Under the pieces are notes generated by a model, which was not told where the DNA came from, did not search any database, and saw only the letters and a list, made by a program, of their open reading frames with translations. A program made the position numbers and the translations under genes. Source: Halomonas sp. (GTDB lineage: Bacteria; Pseudomonadota; Gammaproteobacteria; Pseudomonadales; Halomonadaceae). Taken from it: DNA of 23,753 nt. This document shows positions 7,799-14,548 of the stretch, piece after piece; position 1 is the stretch's first letter, and every line of letters starts with the position of its first letter. Location of the stretch: the NCBI GenBank assembly GCA_007116835.1, contig SKHS01000050.1, forward strand, positions 1 through 23,753. The letters are read 5' to 3'.

Positions 7799-9211
7799 AT
7801 GAATTTGCAGCTCGTTTGGTTGCGTAGCGACTTACGCATTCACGATAACTCTGCGCTCGCTGCTGCTGCCGCCAAAGGGCCGGTAGTAGCCGTGTTCCTG
7901 CGCAGCGTGGCGCAATGCCGCGACCATGGCCATGGTGCCAACAAGCTCGACTTCTGGGCCCGCGGCGTGGCGGCGGTTAAGACGTCGCTAAACGGGCTCA
8001 ATATTCCACTCTTGCACCGTGACATCGACCACTACGATGACGCGGCTCAGGTACTGCTGGATATCGCCCGCACGCACCAGACTTCCCAGCTCCACTTCAA
8101 CTATGAATATGCCCTGAATGAGCAACGTCGGGATCAAGCCGTACTCGATGCCTTCGCACAAGCAGGAATAACCGCCCAGGGCCACCACGATGCCGTGGCC
8201 TTCGCACCTGGCAGCCTGCTAACGGGAAAAGGTGACTATTACGGCGTATTTACGCCGTTTTCCAAAGCGTGGCATAAACAGATCACTGCACAACAGCTAG
8301 CGCTACGCGACACGCCAGACGTGCAGTCGCCGCTAAAGATCGAAAGTGACCCCCTCCCCGACCTCCCTGAACTTGGCGACACACCCGTTGATGGACGCTT
8401 ATGGCCGGCGGGTGAAAACGCAGCCAGCGATAATTTAGAACGCTTTTTGCGCTTTCGCGGGCGTTACTATCAGCAGCAGCGGGATTTCCCTAATGTTAGG
8501 GGTACCAGTGCACTGTCCCCCTACCTGGCGCTAGGCATGATCTCCCATCGCCAATGCCTTAACGCAGTGATGCACGAAAATGGTGGCCACTTGGCCGACG
8601 GCGATGCAGGACTCACCACCTGGGTGAATGAACTTATTTGGCGTGAGTTTTATCAGCACGTCGCCGTCGGCTTTCCTCGGGTCTGTCGCCATCAACCTTT
8701 TCAAGAGCACACCAAGCAGCTTCACTGGCGTGACGACGATGAGGGCTTCCAAGCCTGGTGCGAGGGGCGCACCGGCTATCCGATTGTAGATGCGGCGATG
8801 CGCCAGCTGGTGTCAACTGGCTGGATGCACAACCGCCTGCGCATGATCACCGCGATGTTTTTAAGCAAACACCTGCTGATTGACTGGCGGCGTGGTGAAG
8901 CCTTTTTTATGCGCCACCTAGTCGACGGTGAATTCTGCGCCAATAATGGCGGCTGGCAGTGGGCGGCATCAACCGGTACGGACGCAGCGCCTTATTTCCG
9001 TATTTTCAACCCCACCACCCAGTCAACGCGCTTTGACCCAGATGGTGAATTTATCGCTCACTGGCTGCCAGTGCTTAAGCCACTGCCTGCTAAAGCGCGC
9101 CATGCACCGCCCCAGGATATGCTGAATCCGATTGATTACCCGGCCCCTATCGTCGACCACAAAGCAGCTCGTCAGCGTGCCTTAGATGCCTTTAAAGCGC
9201 TGGCTAAATAG
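7799..9211 (+). CDS. phrB: Deoxyribodipyrimidine (CPD) photolyase
   Basis: 470 residues, essentially collinear with E. coli PhrB (471). It uses blue/near-UV light absorbed by an antenna and reduced FAD to split cyclobutane pyrimidine dimers. The N-terminal antenna domain begins LVWLRSDLRIHDNSAL. The FAD domain has TGYPIVDAAMRQL, the Trp electron-transfer chain W386-W363-W310 (W382-W359-W306 in E. coli), W281 in NELIWREFY and N382 in ANNGGWQW, equivalent to the flavin-contacting N378. The ending ASTGTDAAPYFRIFNP is canonical. TAAGGA precedes the ATG by about 6 nt. The 41-nt gap from the LitR-like regulator gene suggests a common transcript. Confidence 0.97.
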   Translation: MNLQLVWLRSDLRIHDNSALAAAAAKGPVVAVFLRSVAQCRDHGHGANKLDFWARGVAAVKTSLNGLNIPLLHRDIDHYDDAAQVLLDIARTHQTSQLHFNYEYALNEQRRDQAVLDAFAQAGITAQGHHDAVAFAPGSLLTGKGDYYGVFTPFSKAWHKQITAQQLALRDTPDVQSPLKIESDPLPDLPELGDTPVDGRLWPAGENAASDNLERFLRFRGRYYQQQRDFPNVRGTSALSPYLALGMISHRQCLNAVMHENGGHLADGDAGLTTWVNELIWREFYQHVAVGFPRVCRHQPFQEHTKQLHWRDDDEGFQAWCEGRTGYPIVDAAMRQLVSTGWMHNRLRMITAMFLSKHLLIDWRRGEAFFMRHLVDGEFCANNGGWQWAASTGTDAAPYFRIFNPTTQSTRFDPDGEFIAHWLPVLKPLPAKARHAPPQDMLNPIDYPAPIVDHKAARQRALDAFKALAK

Positions 9212-9246
9212 GCCGGCCGTTAAAGGCGCCTAAAAAGCGCTGGTTA
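9194..9246 (+). repeat. 13-bp direct repeat at the end of phrB
   Basis: AAAGCGCTGGCTA (9194-9206, the last codons of phrB) recurs as AAAGCGCTGGTTA at 9234-9246 with one mismatch. Between them lie the palindromes GGCCGGCC and AGGCGCCT. No hairpin followed by a T-run is visible, so I cannot call a terminator after phrB. The rest of the 136-nt gap to 9348 shows no convincing promoter. Confidence 0.35.
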
Positions 9247-9347
9247 GCCTCCCATACCTAGCCCGCTCAACGTGTTTATTCATCATCAACAACGGCGAGC
9301 GGTCACCACTCACCTCTTTTCTCGCCACCTCAGTTAAGGAGCGCGCT

Positions 9348-9779
9348 ATGCCCAACGATCAAGCTTTGGCAAATTTCTGTGCCTTCTTTAATAAACTAGA
9401 CAACACCTGTACAGAAAAACTATACGAGGTATATACTGAGGAAATTGTTTTCAACGATCCGTTGCGCCACATTGAAGGCCGTAATGCACTAGAGCGCTAC
9501 TTTTCCAACATGTATGAAAACATTGAACGTTGCCAATTCACTTATCACACAAGGCAGCAGCAGGATAATCAGGCATTTGTCACCTGGACAATGGAGTTTG
9601 TGCATCCGCGTCTCGCCAACGGTCAGCCTATCTGCGTAGAGGGCTGCAGCGCGCTAACGTTTGCTGACGATGGCAGAGTAGCGCGGCACCGTGACTACTT
9701 CGATGCCGGGGCAATGTTGTACGAACATTTACCGTTAATGGGACGCATCATACGCTGGCTAAAACAGCGCGTTAACTGA
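9348..9779 (+). CDS. Nuclear transport factor 2 / SnoaL-like family protein
   Basis: 143 residues with the small cone-shaped NTF2/SnoaL-type fold pattern: an N-terminal helix (ALANFCAFFNKLD), then YTEEIVFNDPLRHIEGRNAL, YHTRQQQDNQAFVTWTMEF, EGCSALTFADDGRVARHRDYFDAGAMLYEHLP. The FNDP...GR segment and the RDYFD segment are typical of this family. The tail (LMGRIIRWLKQRVN) is an amphipathic basic helix that could touch a membrane. Members may be enzymes or ligand-binding proteins; I assign no reaction. It opens the lipid-modification gene run, preceding the SDR by 59 nt. TAAGGAG lies 6 nt before the ATG. Confidence 0.8.
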   Translation: MPNDQALANFCAFFNKLDNTCTEKLYEVYTEEIVFNDPLRHIEGRNALERYFSNMYENIERCQFTYHTRQQQDNQAFVTWTMEFVHPRLANGQPICVEGCSALTFADDGRVARHRDYFDAGAMLYEHLPLMGRIIRWLKQRVN

Positions 9780-9838
9780 CACCTGAACCGTTTTTCTTAC
9801 CTAGATCGCGTGCTAACAAGCCGCCACAGGAGAACACG

Positions 9839-10624
9839 ATGAGCCCCTGGAAAACGCCCCAACGCATTTGGCTAACGGGTGCCACGTCCGGCATTGGTGA
9901 AGCGCTTGCCAAAAAGCTCATCGCCCAAGGTCATTACGTTGTGCTAAGTGCTCGCAACCAAGAGACGCTCGCCTCCTTGTGCGATGGCCACGCCAACGCT
10001 TATCCGCTGCCTCTTGATATTAGCGACCGTCAGGCAGTACTGGCGGCAGGTGAACAGATCAGCACATGGCTTGGCGCACTAGATATTGCGCTATTCAATG
10101 CGGGTACCTGTGAATACCTGGATGCTCAGCAGTTTGACATGGAGCTCATTGAGCGAGTGTTTACACCTAATCTGTTTGGCACCCTGTATGGCGTGGAAGC
10201 GGCACTGCCGCTACTTAGAGCTGCCCGTAAAGAGGGTAAGCCTGCGCGCCTTGCTGCCACCTCCAGTGCTTCTGCCTACTTACCGCTGCCGCGAGCTGAA
10301 GCCTACGGCGCTTCAAAAGCGGCTATCAGCTACTTCTTAGAATCGTTACGCCTCGACCTTGATCAAGAGGGCATTGACGTTAGCCTGATTCACCCTGGCT
10401 TTGTTAAAACCCCATTGACCGATCGCAACGATTTCCCAATGCCCATGCAGGTCACCGCAGATCAAGCAGCCGATGCGATCATCGCAGGCCTTGTCAAAGG
10501 ACGACTGGATATTCACTTTCCACGCCGTTTTACCTATCTCGTGAAATGGTTAGGAATTTTACCGCCTGCGCTGCGTCGTTACATCGGCCTACGCATGACA
10601 AGGCGTCAAGAGGAGCAACAATGA
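9839..10624 (+). CDS. Short-chain dehydrogenase/reductase in the lipid-modification operon
   Basis: 261 residues, classical SDR. The cofactor motif TGATSGIG is at 13-20, the NAG motif (LFNAGT) at 87-89, and the catalytic region has SSAS at 142-145, Y156 and K160 (AYGASK). The C-terminal part (LVKGRLDIHFPRRFTYLVKW) is basic and aromatic, suggesting contact with membranes or acyl substrates. The reaction would be NAD(P)-dependent oxidation or reduction of an alcohol/ketone; the substrate is not deducible. AGGAG precedes the ATG by 6 nt. Its stop codon overlaps the start of the COG2907 flavoprotein (ATGA at 10621-10624), implying translational coupling. Confidence 0.9.
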   Translation: MSPWKTPQRIWLTGATSGIGEALAKKLIAQGHYVVLSARNQETLASLCDGHANAYPLPLDISDRQAVLAAGEQISTWLGALDIALFNAGTCEYLDAQQFDMELIERVFTPNLFGTLYGVEAALPLLRAARKEGKPARLAATSSASAYLPLPRAEAYGASKAAISYFLESLRLDLDQEGIDVSLIHPGFVKTPLTDRNDFPMPMQVTADQAADAIIAGLVKGRLDIHFPRRFTYLVKWLGILPPALRRYIGLRMTRRQEEQQ

Positions 10625-11973
10625 GCGGCATGGCGTCACAGCGCATCGCAATTATCGGCAGCGGCATTAGCGGTATGGCAGCGGGCTGGTACCTATCTTC
10701 ACAGCATGAGGTCACGCTGTTTGAGTCAGATGCCCGTCTTGGTGGGCATACAGCGACCATGGATGTTGAGGTCAATGGTCAGCCTTACGCCATTGATACT
10801 GGCTTCATTGTTTTCAATGACTGGACCTACCCCCACTTCCAGCGCTTACTAGAAACGCTTGGCGTACCCAGTCAAGCCACCGAAATGAGCTTTTCGGTGC
10901 ATGAAACCAACGTTGACTTTGAATACAACGGCCACACGCTAGGGTCGTTGTTTGCCCAGCGGCGCAATTTGCTTAGCCCCACCTTTTATCGTCTATTACG
11001 CGATATTTTGCGCTTCAATAAACAGGCAAGCGCTGATTTAGATAGTCAGCGCTTGGCTAATCATATGACGCTCGGCGAGTACCTTGACCAACACGGTTAC
11101 GGAGAAGCCTTTCAGCGGCGTTATCTACTGCCCATGGGGGCGGCAATTTGGTCAGCCAGCATTGGTGATCTACGCGCTTTCCCGCTGACCTTTTTTGTGC
11201 GTTTTTTCCGCAACCATGGACTACTGTCGGTGAACCACCGCCCGCAGTGGTACACCTTAGTGGGCGGCTCGAAGCGTTATATTCCCAGTATGACGGCGCC
11301 CTATGCAGCGCGTATTCACCTCAACACGCCGGTCACTCGCATTACACGCAGTGACACGGGCGTAATGGTTACCACGGCTCAAGGCACCCAGCGCTTTGAC
11401 CACGTGGTGCTGGCGTGCCATGCCGACCAAGCACTGGCAATGCTCGGCGACCCAACTCCGGCCGAGCAAGACATCCTCGCCGCCATGCCTTATCAAGATA
11501 ACGAGGTTGTACTGCATACCGACACAACGCTGCTGCCACGGCGCAAGCGCGCCTGGGCAAGCTGGAACTACCGGCTCGATGGGCGCGGCTCAGAAGAGCG
11601 TGTCTCTGTCACTTACGACATGAATATTCTTCAGCGCCTGGAATCCGACACCACGTTTTGCGTCACCCTCAATGATTCCGACAGTATTGACCCTGCAAAG
11701 GTGTTAGGTCGCTATACCTATGCTCACCCTCAGTTCACCCTGGCAGGTCAAGCGGCACAAGCACGTCATAGCGAGATTTCATCGGTCGCGCGTCGTACTC
11801 ACTTCTGCGGCGCTTATTGGCGTAATGGCTTTCACGAGGACGGGGTATGGAGCGCACTGCGGGTTGCCCAAGCGTTAGGCTGTAACGAAGCAGCCACGCC
11901 GCCACCTTCACCTACCGCGCTACCCGCCCATGAGCTTATGCCCACTAACAGCGTTGGGGAGGGGCTTGGATGA
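10621..11973 (+). CDS. FAD/NAD-binding amine-oxidase-like protein (COG2907)
   Basis: 450 residues from the ATG at 10621. The open frame continues 75 nt upstream into the SDR gene, but GAGGAG followed 5 nt later by the ATG of the ATGA overlap makes 10621 the clear start. The FAD-binding motif GSGISG is at 13-18, with ARLGGHTATMDVEVNG following. The sequence then has IDTGFIVFNDWTYPHF and, near the C-terminus, THFCGAYWRNGFHEDGVWSAL, hallmarks of the amine oxidase / desaturase-like COG2907 flavoproteins. This family travels with DUF1365 and Cfa-like proteins. A role in oxidising or desaturating a methylated acyl chain is possible but inferred. A low-complexity Pro-rich tail follows about residue 430. 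It overlaps the DUF1365 gene by 4 nt. Confidence 0.9.
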   Translation: MSGMASQRIAIIGSGISGMAAGWYLSSQHEVTLFESDARLGGHTATMDVEVNGQPYAIDTGFIVFNDWTYPHFQRLLETLGVPSQATEMSFSVHETNVDFEYNGHTLGSLFAQRRNLLSPTFYRLLRDILRFNKQASADLDSQRLANHMTLGEYLDQHGYGEAFQRRYLLPMGAAIWSASIGDLRAFPLTFFVRFFRNHGLLSVNHRPQWYTLVGGSKRYIPSMTAPYAARIHLNTPVTRITRSDTGVMVTTAQGTQRFDHVVLACHADQALAMLGDPTPAEQDILAAMPYQDNEVVLHTDTTLLPRRKRAWASWNYRLDGRGSEERVSVTYDMNILQRLESDTTFCVTLNDSDSIDPAKVLGRYTYAHPQFTLAGQAAQARHSEISSVARRTHFCGAYWRNGFHEDGVWSALRVAQALGCNEAATPPPSPTALPAHELMPTNSVGEGLG

Positions 11974-12734
11974 TTGCCGCGCCTCGCTCGCGTATTTACC
12001 GCGGCACTCTGCGCCACCGTCGCTTTACGCCAAAACAGCATGCGTTTAGCTACCGCGTATGGATGGCATGGATTGACTTGGATGAGCTGCCTAGCCTGTT
12101 TGACGGTGTACCTGGCTTCAGTGCCCGGGGCCCGGCGCTGGCACGCTTTCGGCGCGAAGATTACCTTGCCCCCACCGACCGGCCACTACGCACCGCCGTA
12201 CGCGAAGAACTCACCCGCCAGCTGGGTAGCGCGCCGGATGGCAAAATCTGCATGCTGACTCAGCTACGCACCTTCGGAACCGCCTTCAATCCTGTTTCGA
12301 TGTATTACGCTTACGACCATTTGGGCAGGCTGGCAGCGGTACTTGGCGAAGTCACTAATATGCCCTGGAAAGAGCGCATCTGCTATGCCTGTAAGGTCGA
12401 CCCCACTCGCCATAGCCACCATGCAAGCTTTGACAAGGCCATGCATGTGTCACCGTTTAACCCCATGGAAATGACCTATCGCTGGAAGTTTAACCCCCCA
12501 GGCGACCAGCTCTATTTACATATGGAAAACTGGCAGAGCGGACAGCGTCATTTTGACGCCACGCTGACGCTAGCAGCAGCACCCGCTACCCGCAAAGTGC
12601 TGTTAACAACCTTGGCACGGCAGCCTTGGATGAGCCTAAAAACAATCGCGGGCATTCATTTTGAAGCGCTCAGGCTTTGGCTTAAGCGTGTCCCCGTTTA
12701 TAACCACCCTAAGCGCAAGGAGGCTTCAAAATGA
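11970..12734 (+). CDS. DUF1365 family protein (COG3496)
   Basis: 254 residues with the conserved DUF1365 blocks: RGTLRHRRFTPKQHAFSYRV near the N-terminus, RTFGTAFNPVSMYYAYD, a LGEVTNMPWKER segment and KAMHVSPFNPMEMTYRW. The function of the family is unknown. In many proteobacteria it sits between a COG2907 flavoprotein and a Cfa-like methyltransferase, as here, so it probably takes part in the same acyl-chain modification. The conserved His, Asn and Tyr residues in the motifs could form an active site. The start and stop both lie in ATGA overlaps with the neighbours (11970-11973 and 12731-12734), so stoichiometry is probably coordinated. Confidence 0.92.
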   Translation: MIAAPRSRIYRGTLRHRRFTPKQHAFSYRVWMAWIDLDELPSLFDGVPGFSARGPALARFRREDYLAPTDRPLRTAVREELTRQLGSAPDGKICMLTQLRTFGTAFNPVSMYYAYDHLGRLAAVLGEVTNMPWKERICYACKVDPTRHSHHASFDKAMHVSPFNPMEMTYRWKFNPPGDQLYLHMENWQSGQRHFDATLTLAAAPATRKVLLTTLARQPWMSLKTIAGIHFEALRLWLKRVPVYNHPKRKEASK

Positions 12735-13999
12735 CGACCCTGCGTTCAACACCTCCAGAGATTCAGCCGGTTAACCAGGACCGCTTCACCCGCTGGTTAA
12801 AACCGCGCCTAATGGCCCAGCTAGATGCTTTTCAAGGTGGCCGTATTACGCTGATTGAAGGCAACCAGTGCCACCATCTCGGCCAAGAAGGTCCGCTGCA
12901 AGTCACCGTCGTGATTCGCCACTCCCGCGCCTGGAAAAGGCTTGCGTTTGGCGGCACGGTGGGTGCCGCGGAATCCTACATGGATGGTGACTGGGACGCT
13001 GATGACCTCGTAGCGCTAGTACGCTTATTTGCCGCTAATCTAGATCAGGTTAACGGTAAAATGGAAAACGGTAGCGCGCGCTTTACTCGCTGGCTGCTCG
13101 GCGCGGCCTACCGCTTTCAACGTAATAGCCTTTCCGGTTCAAAGCGCAACATTGCCGCGCATTACGACATTGGCAACGACTTGTTCGCGACGTTTCTTGA
13201 TCAGCGCCACTGGATGTACTCAAGCGCTGTTTTTCCCTACCCCGAAGCTAGCCTAGAAGAAGCATCTACCTACAAGCTCGATATCATGCTGGAAAGGTTA
13301 GATGTGCGCCCAGAACACCACCTGCTAGAAATTGGTACCGGCTGGGGTGGACTGGCCATTCATGCAGCGAAGACCCGCGGCTGTCGGGTTACCACCACCA
13401 CGATTTCCGAAGAACAGCACGCCCATACCGCTCGACGGATTCAAGAAGAGGGGCTCAACGATAAAATTACCCTGCTCAAGCAAGACTACCGTGAACTCAC
13501 CGGTCGCTATGACCGGCTAATTTCGGTTGAGATGATTGAAGCGGTAGGGCATCAGTATTTGAACACCTATCTTGAGAAGGTCGACAGCCTGCTCACGGAT
13601 GATGGCCAAGCCATGCTGCAAGCGATCACGATCCGAGACCAGCGGTTTGAAGCAGCCAAACGCGATATGGACTTTATTAAGCGCTACATTTTCCCTGGTG
13701 GTTTTTTGCCCTCACACCACGCCATGCTGACCAGCGTGATGCGTAAGACCTCGCTCAACGTGGTCGCGCTTGACGAAATCGGGCAGCACTATGCCCGCAC
13801 CTTGCGCGAATGGCGGCATCGCTTTGAAGCCAGTCTTGAGCAAGTTCGGCAGCAGGGCTACGACGAGCGCTTTATCCGCATGTGGCGTTACTACTTGTGT
13901 TATTGCGAAGGCGGCTTCATTGAGCGTTCTATCGGCACATGCCATCTGTTGCTGGCAAAACCCGCCGCGAAACCCGAACCACTCACCGGCGCACTATAA
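12731..13999 (+). CDS. Cyclopropane-fatty-acid-synthase-like SAM methyltransferase
   Basis: 422 residues of the Cfa/UfaM-type methyltransferases that add a methylene or methyl group from S-adenosylmethionine to double bonds of phospholipid acyl chains. The SAM motif LEIGTGWGGLAIHAA starts at 199. E270 in VEMIEAVG corresponds to the E. coli Cfa bicarbonate-site glutamate E239. KRYIFPGGFLPS and MWRYYLCYCEGGF (Y387/Y388) are also conserved. Against recalled E. coli Cfa, C139 is S165 (MYSSAV) and H266 is Q297 (MLQAITI), so two bicarbonate-site residues are missing. This points to a methylated product, as in UfaM-type enzymes, rather than a classical cyclopropane; that is inference. It overlaps the DUF1365 gene by 4 nt and directly abuts the DUF2878 gene. 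Confidence 0.9.
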   Translation: MTTLRSTPPEIQPVNQDRFTRWLKPRLMAQLDAFQGGRITLIEGNQCHHLGQEGPLQVTVVIRHSRAWKRLAFGGTVGAAESYMDGDWDADDLVALVRLFAANLDQVNGKMENGSARFTRWLLGAAYRFQRNSLSGSKRNIAAHYDIGNDLFATFLDQRHWMYSSAVFPYPEASLEEASTYKLDIMLERLDVRPEHHLLEIGTGWGGLAIHAAKTRGCRVTTTTISEEQHAHTARRIQEEGLNDKITLLKQDYRELTGRYDRLISVEMIEAVGHQYLNTYLEKVDSLLTDDGQAMLQAITIRDQRFEAAKRDMDFIKRYIFPGGFLPSHHAMLTSVMRKTSLNVVALDEIGQHYARTLREWRHRFEASLEQVRQQGYDERFIRMWRYYLCYCEGGFIERSIGTCHLLLAKPAAKPEPLTGAL

Positions 14000-14527
14000 A
14001 TGGCCACCTCGCGCTGGCAGGGCATGCTGTTAAACGCGCTGCGCTTCGAAGCGGGGTGGCTACTGTGCGTATTTGGCGGGTCATGGGTAGCTGCCATCAC
14101 TGGGGCCATACTGCTTGGCTGGCATTTTTGGCGCTGTGCCAAGCCCGGTGAGGGGTGGTTTATAGGCGTTTTTGCGCTGCTCGGCCTAGCGCTGGATGGC
14201 GGGCTGCATTTGGCAGGCGGGTTCGACTTCGGCGAACAGCCGTTGGTGGCAGGCCTGCTCCCCCTATGGCTTTGGATGCTGTGGCCGCTGTTTGCCACAC
14301 TGGTCTTCCATTCTCTGGCTTGGCTATGGCGCTTTCCGCTCATTGCTACTGTTTGCGGTGCCGTGAGTGGGCCACTGTCGTATTTCGGCGGCGCGGCCAT
14401 TAGCGGCGTTACCTTAGCCCCCTGGCTGCTGCCTACCCAAGCGGTGATTTGGGCCGCCCTATGTTTCGGCATTAGCCGCTATGCCGTATATAAAGCCAAT
14501 AAGAACGTGCCTAACAACGGTTTCTAA
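14000..14527 (+). CDS. DUF2878 family inner-membrane protein
   Basis: 175 residues with about five hydrophobic segments (WLLCVFGGSWVAAITGAILL; GVFALLGLALDGGLHL; LLPLWLWMLWPLFATLVF; LIATVCGAVSGPLSYFGG; WLLPTQAVIWAALCFGI), in line with the DUF2878 family. The conserved DGGLHLAGGF and GPLSYFGG loops are visible. Its function is unknown. The ATG immediately follows the methyltransferase TAA with no gap, so translation probably relies on termination-reinitiation; an internal ATG at 14024 preceded by GGCAGG is an alternative start. As the last gene of the run it may handle or localise the modified lipids, which is speculation. It is convergent with the GGDEF-EAL gene, 21 nt away. Confidence 0.85.
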   Translation: MATSRWQGMLLNALRFEAGWLLCVFGGSWVAAITGAILLGWHFWRCAKPGEGWFIGVFALLGLALDGGLHLAGGFDFGEQPLVAGLLPLWLWMLWPLFATLVFHSLAWLWRFPLIATVCGAVSGPLSYFGGAAISGVTLAPWLLPTQAVIWAALCFGISRYAVYKANKNVPNNGF

Positions 14528-14548
14528 CGGCCTGGACAGCCGCGTTCG

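Noticed and set aside
9212..9347. RpoE-ChrR-type promoter before the NTF2-like gene
   Set aside because: No TGATC-type -35 element with a suitable downstream -10 was found in the gap, and no rpoE-chrR genes are in the window.
9713..9722. Further TTGTAC words as additional LitR sites (also near 11508 and 22392)
   Set aside because: A 6-mer is expected about a dozen times on both strands in 23.7 kb; these copies lie inside genes or stand alone without a promoter context.
10546..10620. Upstream extension of the COG2907 protein by 25 residues
   Set aside because: It overlaps the SDR gene; the ATG at 10621 has GAGGAG upstream and begins directly before the FAD motif as in the family.
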